The notes beneath the pieces are model-generated. The model worked only from the letters and a program-made list of their open reading frames with translations. It had not been told where the DNA came from and made no database searches. Below, in pieces: positions 47,065 to 55,851 of a stretch of 64,000 nucleotides of DNA. Position numbers and translations under genes: made by a program. This DNA comes from Armillaria gallica. Lineage: Eukaryota; Basidiomycota; Agaricomycetes; Agaricales; Physalacriaceae. The stretch spans positions 3,689,001-3,753,000 of the forward strand of contig JBANDB010000007.1 in assembly GCA_037576215.1 (NCBI GenBank), written 5' to 3'. Positions within the stretch are counted from its first letter, which is position 1. Each line of letters opens with the position of its first letter.

Positions 47065-49721
47065 ATGGGTATTCCAGGCGTATTCGTAGGTGCACAGCAC
47101 CGCTTCATGGATGGGGAGTTGCCGGCATACGCTGTCGCCAAGAAGAATAACCGTGCTCGTCAATTCTGACTGGACACCACTCGACGATTTTGCCTCAGAT
47201 TTCCTTTCACCCTTGCGGAAGGAGAGGAACCCACGGCGGAGGCCCTTATGCTTGTGAACGACGATGCTTCCTCCAATATTCCTGAGATGCCGTTCCCGGA
47301 CGCAAAAAATTGACACCACAGGCATTCGTTGCAGCCATGATGGCCTATACGTCCTACAATGAGAAGGTGAAGGAGTGCGAAGGCGTAAGTTGTGTTGATC
47401 TTGTGATACTGATAGACTTGACCTGATCACGTTACTTTGCTTTTGTCAGCGTATTGATCGCTGGTTGCGCTATCACCACGAAAAGTCACTGAAACCTATG
47501 GTCAAGGACGACCCCTACCGCCATGTTCTCGCCAAACTCGCCGGTGTACAAGCTTCCAAGCCCCGCCGCCGAACAGTGTACAACCTATGGTGCGAGCTCT
47601 ATGGAAACGAGGTTGAGGAGGAACTGGTGAAGTTGATCCAAGAAGGGAAGGTAACGCAAAAACAGAAACCGGGCAAGCGCCAGACTATGCGGAGCGACCA
47701 GTACGCTAACCTGTCCGAGGAAGAGAAGTGCGAATGGACGAGGAGGAGCAAGGAAGAGCACGATGTTGCTATGGAAGAGTGGAAGGTTGATATGGATGGA
47801 ACGGTATCCGATGATCCCCGTGAGATCCAACAGTGAGCTTTTCATTACATGAACTGTTGGGATTCGCTTGCTGAGTACGCCATCCAGATGTATTGATCAC
47901 CTTGCCGGATTCGTTCAACCAATTCTCGAGATCGTTGCAAAGCATACGAAGGGCAAGGTGTTCATGCTGTGGGGAGGCCCCGAACCTGCTGACAGTGGTC
48001 ACCTGAACCTCGTGAGGTATCTTAGCTTTCTATTCCGTCTATTTTCATATACTGAGAGGTGCTATAGCTTATGTGCTGGAAAGACGTTGGGTCCAGGTGG
48101 CCAGAATTTCGTCAATTCTGAGAAAGCACTGTATGACCGGCTGCTTGTACCAATGTATGGTCAATTTCTGAGAAAGTGTTTCCGTGAGTACACTATTTCT
48201 TTGTATACAGGCCTTTCTGACATTGTTAAAACAGGCCCGGAAGACTGCCAGGCCATGGCTTTACCCGACGTTGCCAGAGACAAAGTGCTGGGTTTGGGGA
48301 CAAAGGAATACGAGGACGCCTTCGTGCATCATCTCAAGGAGCCCAATATCATTGGATCAGCCTCATCATCAGCCTCCCCCCCAACAGATACCACTACCCA
48401 CCCCCCTCAACCAAGGAAATCAGCCTCCAAATCATCGCGTCTTCCTACCCTGAGCAAACTTCTAGCCTCCAAAGTGGCGACGGTTGCTAAGTCGAGACTG
48501 CCAGAACTTTCTCAACCTGCGCCAACATCGCCAATTGAACCACAGCTAGATGCGGGATTAACTCAGTTTCTGCTGGGTCACATGGTCTCATCGGGTGACT
48601 CCCATGACACACCACCATTAAAACCTCGACAGCCTTCGCCTGCCCCTTCGCTACATTCATCACCTCCCGTCTCCCGTGCACCTTCGCCAGCACCCTCCTC
48701 GCTGGTGACGGCCTCAGCAGCCGCGTATTTACATCTTCGTCCTACGCCTAGTGTGTCTCCACCTCCTTTACCTCCATCTCCTCATTCACACCTGGACCGG
48801 ACTCAAGCGTCGGCACCTCCCAACCTTGGTGCAACCAACCCACTGGCTCCCTCATCAAATGATTCATCGGCTCACACCAGCATCAGTGCTGGCGCTGTGA
48901 CGCGGTCTCTCCCAAGTCATACGCGCAAGTCAACATGACACGGGTCGGTAGATCATCGAGCGGATCTGGTGAAGCAATGCAGCATTCCAACTGGCCGATT
49001 AACGATCGGCAAACGCCCAGCTGATGGTCTTCCAAGCAGTAGCGTCCTTCCTAAACAAAGGAAGACCATAGGTGGCGATGGCGGGCCAGGTATCTTAACG
49101 GTGCCTGCTGAAAGCGAAGCGTCTGTGCCTCAAATACCTGCTGGTGTCTTCCCGCGTGGTACACCTCTTTGGGCCATGCAGGCTTTGGATATATTCAGGT
49201 CGAAGGACCTTGGGGTGGAATGGACCAGTGTTGTCAACTCCTGGGTTGCCTTCCAGGTTGCAAGTGACTTTGAGAGCAAAGACAAGTTGTCGCCGAAGTT
49301 CCACCCCGAGTGTGTTGGGCAATGCATCTCACGTGGTAGATCACAGACGTGGCGACCTACTTATACGGATATGGACCTCACCAGGAAATTTCAAGACCCG
49401 TTTTGGGTGTGGTGGGCTCACCTTCAACCGGAGCATCGTGTTAAAGATTTGGAAGATGGCTTCACTGATCTCGGACGCGATGCAAATGGGTGCCCAGTTC
49501 AAATCCATCCGCCGACGGCCGTTGACTGGGGATGTCTGGTGACACGGTCGGGGATTAATGGTTTCCTCAGCATCATAGCTGCGCTGTTCTTTTGGTGTGA
49601 AGGGGTCTCGATGGCGCCCCGCACAACTCACCGTGAGCGTGCAGCGTTCAGAGAGAGACAGAAAGAGTTGAACTTCGCTCTGGGGGATGTGGACTACATA
49701 TTGAAGGGTATGCTTGCATGA
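47065..49721 (+). pseudogene. KDZ cargo: long hypothetical protein, copy B
   Basis: Begins at or before ATG 47065 (VFVGAQHRFMDGELPAYAVA). An in-frame TGA (about 47168) precedes LDTTRRFCLRFPFTLAEGEE, then an exon with TPQAFVAAMMAYTSYNEKV, an intron, RIDRWLRYHHEKSLKPMVKD and a basic segment, an intron near 47834, CIDHLAGFVQPILEIV, GKVFMLWGGPEP, LLVPMYGQFLRKCF, and a long Ser/Pro linker. TGA at 48936-48938 is CpG decay (see findings). The C-terminal block is RGTPLWAMQALDIFRSK, FWVWWAHLQPEHRV, DWGCLVTRSGINGFLSIIAA, LFFWCEG. I recall such proteins as very numerous in agaricomycete genomes; the function is unknown. Confidence 0.65.
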
Positions 49722-50928
49722 GTGACAACTTCCTTATTCCCCCTCGTTTGTACCATTTTTTAAAAGTATTTTTGTACATGCTACTGCGAGAAATATCATT
49801 TTACCTGGTTTACTTCCTTCGTTGGGGCCCAAACCGGTATACGGTCCGTATTCCGCAAGTCTGAAATGTCAACCATGGGAACAGCTTTTGCCACCGTTTT
49901 TGCCACCATCCACACTTTGCTGGCACCTTTCGGCAACCTTCCTCCCTTATCACCAGCCTTTTTCAAGGTGTTCTGTCGCTATTATAGCAACACTCGCGAT
50001 CACTCACCTATGACAGCTGCAGCTACCAACGATGAGGATCCTGTTGCACGCGAGACCTGCATCCCCATTGTTAGATCCTCTAGACCTTGATTTGCATGCA
50101 GGACGACGCATCCACAATCTCATTGGTGGACCTGTTGACAACAGCGATAGTGAAGGTGGATGAACTGACGGCAGTGATGTAAAAGGTGCTGTGGGTGTGT
50201 GAAGCTAGGGATGGAGGTAGGAATGGGGGTAGCGAAGAACCACGAGCTGAGAGCTCACAGTGGTCGAGGACGACCAATGACCCGGTGCGTAGAGTGGTCA
50301 TAGATTGGAGGATGACGGGCCTATTCCCACCTTATGGCAGGAACAGCGGAGCATAAATCCAGGAGACGACATCGAGCTCACACCCGCCACCATGCTCTAC
50401 AACCCCTTCATTGCACCCATGTTCAACAGTGGGAATGGCTGTAGCAAAGCCTTTCGTCGCTGACATTGCTCCTGTGGTTGGTCCACCCTCAATCTCTATG
50501 CAGCCCTGTTCTCCAACGCTGGACTGCTGTGCCTGTTCTCGCTACTGTCTAGCATCGTGTTTGCTTTTGTGTATGGCGGAAACGATGGTGTGCTTCCGAA
50601 ATTCCTCTCTCTAGCACTACCCCGCTGAAATTTGTTTCTTTCTTGGCTATTCCAGGGCAACCATCGTTTCTGCAGCCATTTTAGATTTCTTACACTATTC
50701 ATACAGTATCTTGATGTTCCTACACCTACTACGTGAGTGCCTGCCCAACCCACCGCTCGATAATGACATTTTCATTGTTTTTTGTGTTTAATATCTCAAT
50801 TTATTTAATTTAATTTAATGAAACAAATATATCTCCTAATGCAGAAAATAGAGCGCAGAAAGGGCGGGCCCGCTTTTGTAGCATTATGATATAAGGACAG
50901 GAGAGTTATAAATAGACTGCAAATCTAT
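49722..50928. other. Unassigned interior of KDZ-B near the right TIR
   Basis: This part has no counterpart in the window because KDZ-A is cut. Short frames occur on both strands; one at 49866-50090 has a hydrophobic N-terminus (FATIHTLLAPFGNLPPLSPA) and could be an exon of a small gene. None is supported by a domain. A strongly AT-rich stretch lies at 50760-50830. Confidence 0.3.
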
Positions 50929-51182
50929 AATATATAATGCCTGTATGGTACAGTGGTTAGCATGTCTGTTTGGAAAAGTCATGTGACATCATTAAAAATC
51001 CTTCTAAGATCCTGGGTTCAATTCCTGGATCTGCTGGATTTTCTGATGATGTCATGAGTTGAGATGCTGACTAATATACCATATAATCCTGAGAAATTGA
51101 ATATTTACAACTGATGCTCATATTGTCTTTTTAGTATGTGTCAACTGACACTATTTAATCTGTTAAAGTAGCAGCTATAGGT
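50929..51182 (+). repeat. Right TIR of KDZ-B with tRNA-like unit
   Basis: A box TGGTACAGTGG (50946-50956), B box GGTTCAATTCC (51015-51025, the canonical form), a T-arm-like stem around it (CCTGG..CCTGG) and a TTTT run at about 51037. The palindrome GTGTCAACTGACAC follows and the element ends ..GCAGCTATAGGT at 51182. Reading direction is outward, as in the left TIR. Confidence 0.88.
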
Positions 51183-51190
51183 GATGGGGT

Positions 51191-51693
51191 ATGAGGACCC
51201 TGCAGGGATGGCGGCGTAGAACGGGTATTGGGCTGCCGGGGTATGAAGGAGTGGGGTCGTCGCTGTCGGTGTCCCGTATGGTAATAACCTCTGTTACTCC
51301 CAGTTCTGCGGCGGTAAAGCCAGGGGCGTCGCTAGGGGCCACTGGTTGGTCCCATACGCGGAGGTTTGCTGGGGTATCCTCTGGTTGCCAGGTCCCCATA
51401 GGGTAGTCCTGGTCGTTGGCGGGCTCGTCGAGGATGGCAGTCCATACCGTCCTGGCCTTGGGGACGGGGTCCGGACTGGGGGTTCTTGGAACATTACTGG
51501 GCCCTGGGGTTGCGTTTTGTGGTATGTCAGCGGGGCCGACATCCTCCTGACTCTCAAAGAACTTGGTGGAGGATTCGCGGTCAGCACATCGATGTTGTCA
51601 TAAGCGGCGCGTTTCTTGTGGTACAGGGGTCGGTGGTGGCAAAGGCGTGCCAGGGTTCAAGTCGGGGGAAGGCATAGAGCCTGGGGTAGTCAT
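51191..51693 (-). pseudogene. Gypsy-A gag, N-terminal part
   Basis: Starts ATG 51693 (TTPGSMPSPDLNPG), Pro/Thr-rich with one TGA where CGA fits, then SESQEDVGPADIPQ-like acidic sequence and ITIRDTDSDDPTPSYPGSP, reaching the KDZ-B target site. Continues at 37207. The start is chosen because it is the first ATG after the third tiny frame, 43 bp downstream of its stop. Confidence 0.6.
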
Positions 51694-51736
51694 TGTATTG
51701 TATGGGGACTAGGAGTCCCCAACATTGGAGTCTGTT

Positions 51737-51853
51737 TCAGATTTCCTCACGGAAGGCGAGGATGATGAGGGCAGTGAGGAAAACAATGAGTAGTGCCCCT
51801 GCGAGGGCTGTTCCAATGGCGATTGTCTGGGTCATAGTCGGGTCGGGGGTCAT
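51737..51853 (-). CDS. Gypsy-A leader frame 3: 38-residue single-membrane-segment peptide
   Basis: Its ATG shares one base with the TGA of frame 2 (TGATG at 51851-51855). After a short polar start the peptide is a membrane segment, IAIGTALAGALLIVFLTALI, ending AFREEI. No known family. It sits immediately upstream of gag. Being so short, it could be chance, but the chain of three hydrophobic frames argues against that. Confidence 0.45.
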   Translation of the reverse strand: MTPDPTMTQTIAIGTALAGALLIVFLTALIILAFREEI

Positions 51854-51996
51854 CAGTGCCGTTGTTGGAGCCTGTCAATGTCCCTCAGGAGGAGGGCAAT
51901 TTGTTGGAGCATGGCCTGCACGAGTATGAATGCCAAGATGTTCAAGGCGAGGATGAGTTGTGGGTCTAAACTTGTCCTTGTTGGTGGATCTGTCAT
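51853..51996 (-). CDS. Gypsy-A leader frame 2: 47-residue amphipathic/membrane peptide
   Basis: The ATG overlaps the stop of frame 1 as ATGA (51993-51996). Sequence features: DPPTRTSLDPQ, then a hydrophobic helix LILALNILAFILVQAMLQQI, then a charged tail LLLRDIDRLQQRH. The stop overlaps the frame 3 start. No known family. Confidence 0.45.
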   Translation of the reverse strand: MTDPPTRTSLDPQLILALNILAFILVQAMLQQIALLLRDIDRLQQRH

Positions 51997-52205
51997 AGAA
52001 TCCTTTCTGCGCGGATGCATCTGATGATGAGAAAGCAGTCGAGAATGGCTAGGGAGAGGAGGGCACAGGTGGCGATGGTGGCTCCGACAGTGACTGCTGC
52101 GATGGTGGTTGGGGTCCAGGCCATTTCCATGCGGCTTTTCGGGTTTCTGTGTGGATGACGAGAAGGAGAAGATGGAGGATTTCGAGAAGGGACTGGTCCT
52201 GTCAT
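51993..52205 (-). CDS. Gypsy-A leader frame 1: up to 70 residues, one membrane segment
   Basis: A basic, Ser/Pro-rich N-terminus (PSSPSRHPHRNPKSR) is followed by a membrane segment TIAAVTVGATIATCALLSLA and a Cys/Arg tail LIIRCIRAERIL. An internal Met (about 52130, MEMAWTP) could be the true start. The stop overlaps the frame 2 start. Located 280-500 bases into the transcript leader. Confidence 0.4.
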   Translation of the reverse strand: MTGPVPSRNPPSSPSRHPHRNPKSRMEMAWTPTTIAAVTVGATIATCALLSLAILDCFLIIRCIRAERIL

Positions 52206-52498
52206 TTGGCAAGGTTGACGGTGTGTTTCTTAATTGATGTTGAGATCGTAGTCTCCTCTGTAATACCCGCAGTAGTCATAAGACTGGTCATCTTCGCTAT
52301 ATTCTGGGGTCAGGACTGGTCGCTTTGGTCACTTCTTGTGATTTCTGTGGGGTTTCTTTCTCCCACCTGGGTTTCCCTCATGTTCGGGGTTCTGTCAGTT
52401 CTTCACATATTTCGGGGGTCAAGAGTTTTGTCGGTTCGATGGCATAAAAGATCTCCGTGGTGAACGTTAGGAGATTTAGTAGAAAGCTTTGAGCTAAC
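52206..52498 (-). promoter_or_regulatory. Gypsy-A leader with self-priming site
   Basis: One base inside the 5' LTR is AGCTTTGAGCTAA on the plus strand (52485-52497), TTAGCTCAAAGCT in the element's sense. Its reverse complement occurs in the LTR R region (52660-52672) about 30 bp downstream of TATATAAG. The transcript's 5' end can thus fold onto the primer-binding site, as in Tf1/sushi elements. No tRNA-complementary site is evident. Confidence 0.75.
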
Positions 52499-52884
52499 TG
52501 TTATGGATGGACTTGGGAATAACAAACAAGGTGACTAATGCGACACTGCCTCTCACTTTGGGCAGGGCAATAGTACCGTGGAGTTTGCTACAGCGAGGCG
52601 GTGTAATGCATTAACTCTGGGCTCTTTGCAGAGAAGAGAAAAGTCCGGGTAATATGGATTTAGCTCAAAGCTAAGGTACATGGCTGTGAGCTGGTCTACT
52701 TATATACGGTTCGTCTATTGTATGTATCTATTTGTCCATCTGTCATTTGGGTGCTTCGATGAATGGAAACTGCACGGTTGCCAGGCGTCGAAGAGAAATA
52801 TTCAAGTCATACGATTTAGGCGTGGGATGCCAAGGTGCCGAGATGCCAGGATGCTGAGGTGGAAAAAATGAATAAATTGTAACA
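52499..52884 (-). repeat. 5' LTR of Gypsy-A
   Basis: 386 bp, partner of 27846-28231. TATA box on the minus strand near 52705 (CGTATATAAG), R start inferred about 30 bp downstream. Direct continuation into the Gypsy-B protease follows at 52890 after the 5-bp duplication. Confidence 0.92.
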
Positions 52885-52889
52885 GAGGT

Positions 52890-55851
52890 TAACGGTAAAC
52901 CATGCCAAGCATTGGTTGACACTGGCTCGCTGGGGGACTTCATGTCTACTCAGCTTGCAGATCAGCTGAAGGTTTTCAAGACATACCTGCCAACTCCAAT
53001 TCCCTTGCACCTTGCAGTACAAGGCTTGCGTTTCAAGATCCTATGTGGAACGAAGGTTCAGTTTAAATATCAAGGCATCAAAGCAAAACATTACTTTGAT
53101 ATAGTAAATCTCTCAGGGTATGATTTGGTACTAGGCACACCATGGTTGTACCAGCACAATGTACATGTTAGCTTCAATCCTTCTTCTATTGAAATAGGAA
53201 GTAGCACGGCATTGCCTATGGAAGGTGATAATGTCAGCTGACTTCGGTCCCAGGCAATGATGGTGAGTGATGATGTACTTGACCAAGTTCGTGCAGAGCT
53301 TAGGGAGTATGCAGCCCCTATCTGTAAAACAGCCTCGGAAACTCCATTACCACCACTTAGGGCAATCAACCACACTATCCCACTGATTGACGAGCAGAAG
53401 ATTTACCCATGGAGGCCTTCTCAATGCCCAGAGGCCTTCTGCTTGCAGTGGGATTGGAGATGACGGGATTACCTAGCTTCAGGTAGGTGAAAACTCACTA
53501 CCGCTGGAAATTCTGTACCAATGTTACTGATTCCAAAAGTAGGAAAATTGAAGCACTTACTTCGGACAGTCGTTGACTTGCACGCATGCAATGCCAACAC
53601 CCACATGGTTTCTGCACCTCTTCTACATATTGAAGGTGTCTTGTGTCATGTCGCCAAATGCAAGTATCAAAGCATAATTGACAGGAAAGATGCTTATGAG
53701 CAAATCTGTATAGTGCCTGAACATGTGGATAGAACCACTGTTACTACTCCTGATGGGAATATGGTTAGTCTTGTTCTACAGCAGGGTGATTGTAATGCAC
53801 CCGCTACATATCAGATGCTGATGAATCATATTTTCTCCCCCTACTTAGGTGTATTCATGGAAGTTTACCTAGATGATATTATCATATATTCAGACTCTCT
53901 TGAAGATCATGTAAAGCATGTAAAATGTATTCTTGACGTGTTGAAATGAGAGCAATTGTATCTGAGTAGTTCAAAGTTGAATTTTCTACTGAAGAAAATG
54001 AAAGTACTGGGACGAATTATTGATGATAACAGTATTCGTATGGACCCCGATAAGGTGGACTCCATGACTAACTGGAAGACTCCTACATCAAAGGGTCTTC
54101 TATCAGGATTTTTAGGAAGTGTAGGATACTTAGCAGATGACTTACCCTGTATCCATGAACCTATGGGTATCCTCCACTCCCTCACAGGTTCGACAGTGCC
54201 ATTCCATTGGTCCTACACTGAGCAATGGGCCTTTGACGAGATCAAGGAGATCATTGAGCATCACCGAAACCATAGCCAAGTACCAATAGATTACTCACCT
54301 GACCATAAACTGGTCTGGATGGTAACCGATGCCAGCTCAGCGAGTATAGCTAGCTACATAGCACAAGGGGATGAGTGGCAAACTGGTAAGGTCGCGGCAT
54401 TTTATTCTGCAAAGCTGAGTTCAGCACAACAGAACTATGCTGTGCATGAACTGGAGATGCTCACTGGTCTGGAAACAATGTTGAGACATCAAGATATATT
54501 GCAGGGGGTACACTTCACCTGGATAACAGACCACAAGGGGTTAATTCACCTGATGAACCAGAAGGATTTGACTGGAAGGCAAGCACGTTGGTTAGAAAAA
54601 ATGAGCACGTTTGACTTTGAGATAGTATATGCACCAGGCAAGACTAATGTCCTATCAGATGCCCTCTCCTGAATCTACACCAACAACAGCCCTGCAATGG
54701 TACGTGCTCGTTCCGAGTACACTGTTCATGATGATAATGTAGATATGGATCATTTGAATACACATAGGATTACCATACCATTGTTAACTGGCCTTGAGGC
54801 TTTTGCTGCTCGTACTACTCATGCTTGTGCACTACTGAGACACTCCAATGCAGATACAGGCCATCCCGAGACTTCATCCGAGTTTACAAAGCGGATGAAA
54901 GGCCATGTATGCTTCATCGGCCCTAGATGTGCACAGGAGGGTGGAAGTACCGAAGATCTGACCTCATCACTGTCCAATACAGGTCCTAGTAGCTCTAAAC
55001 AAGTTAATGAACCCAAAATGTCATCAGGAAGCAGTGGAAAGGGTGCAAAACAGCATGAGAAACTCACTATCAAGATCCCTGCAAGATCAAGGCCTAGCTT
55101 CAAGGATACAAGCCAGAGCTTGGCCAGCCAACCTGCCAGTGCTTTATTAGACATATCTGGAGGTCATAAGGCCAAGAAATTGCCTCACAGAAGTCGGGAT
55201 GACAGTAGATCTCAAAAGCAAGAGAGCATTGATGCCCAAAGTGCCAGCAATGCAATGTCACATGATCTGGCTGAATCTGGTCCGGATTTTGATCAAGCAA
55301 CATTGCTCAATGTCATTCCCTCACGAAATGGCCTTGACTTTGAACAAGCAATAAGAAACCGCTATTCTAATGACACTCTCTTCAAGAAAGTACTGAAGCA
55401 TCCTGAACACTTCAAGAATTTTGAGTGGGACAAGGATTCTGGCTTACTGTACCTCAAGAAGGATGATAGTCGACTCTTGTGTATACCTCGTGTACTTGTT
55501 AATGGCCGAACAGCTCAAGAAATTCTAATTTCAGAGGCTCATTCAATCTTGGCTCACCTTGGAGCAAGCAAAACCTTGGACTATCTTTGGCAGAACGTCT
55601 GGTGGAAGGACATGGTTTCTGATGTAAAGTCCTATTGTGAGTCATGTCATACATGCAAAATGAGCAAGCCTAATAATCAGAAGCCTTATGGCTTGCTGCA
55701 CCCATTGAAGGTACCTTCATATCCATGGGAGGCAATTGGTGTTGACTTTGTTGGACCGTTACTAGATTCAAAGAATTGCGATGGCACCTTTGACTCAATA
55801 ACTGTGATAATTGACTTGTTTACCTCCATGGTACACTTAGTTCCATGCCAT
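52890..55851 (+). pseudogene. Gypsy-B protease, RT, RNase H and partial integrase
   Basis: Protease: KPCQALVDTGSLGDFMS near 52900-52945. RT: RTVVDLHACN, SIIDRKDAYEQICI, LQQGDCNAPATYQMLMNHIF and the intact catalytic YLDDIIIYS near 53868-53894, then LGRIIDDNSIRMDPDKV. RNase H: WMVTDASSASIASYIAQG, FYSAKLSSAQQNYAVHELEM, WITDHKGLIHL, YAPGKTNVLSDALS. Integrase: zinc finger (EAHSILAHLGASKTLDYLW, CESCHTC) and the first catalytic Asp in VDFVGPLLDS; cut at 55851 by the inverted repeat unit. Stops at 53239, 53461, 53947 and 54670 are TGA in Arg contexts. Confidence 0.9.

Larger units (their letters stand above)
37208..51182 (-). mobile_element. KDZ-superfamily DNA transposon, copy B (complete, with 8-bp TSD)
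   Basis: 13,975 bp inserted in Gypsy-A gag, flanked by an exact 8-bp duplication GATGGGGT (37200-37207 and 51183-51190). Removing element plus one copy joins gag in frame (VLIPH-PDQLQ), which fixes both ends. 8-bp duplications are known for Zisupton/KDZ elements. TIRs are 254 bp (37208-37461 and 50929-51182), well matched except for the outermost ~25 bp. Gene order along plus coordinates: transposase (minus), coiled-coil protein (plus), TET/JBP dioxygenase (plus), RNase H1-N-like protein (minus), hypothetical protein (plus). All major frames carry at least one lesion, so it is probably inactive. Confidence 0.95.
27846..52884 (-). mobile_element. Gypsy-A: Ty3/gypsy chromovirus with 386-bp LTRs, interrupted twice
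   Basis: The two direct LTRs (27846-28231 and 52499-52884) both run TGTTA..TAACA. The flanking duplications are AAGGT (27841-27845) and GAGGT (52885-52889), one mismatch in five. The element reads on the minus strand: 5' LTR at the right, self-primer site, three tiny frames, gag, protease, RT, RNase H, integrase with chromodomain, polypurine tract (28232-28241), 3' LTR at the left. Subtracting KDZ-B and TIR copy 2 leaves about 9.26 kb. Numerous stops make it non-coding now. Confidence 0.93.
21251..55851 (+). mobile_element. Gypsy-B: old Ty3/gypsy retrotransposon, interrupted three times
   Basis: Reading plus: LTR 21251-21471, gag 21655-23169 and 24835-27845, then after Gypsy-A protease, RT, RNase H and the start of integrase 52890-55851. 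The gag frame resumes after the first insertion with the basic segment typical before the gag core. The junction at 27845/52885 restores VIIVKV-NGKPCQALVDTGS, proving that the two halves are one element. The 3' end, including the 3' LTR, is missing. Most internal stops are TGA where Arg (CGA) is expected. Confidence 0.85.

Noticed and set aside
1..49420. The inverted 12-kb repeat as an assembly artefact
   Set aside because: The copies differ by many CpG transitions and G-run indels, and both have independent, sensible junctions (NLR gene and gag with 8-bp duplication).
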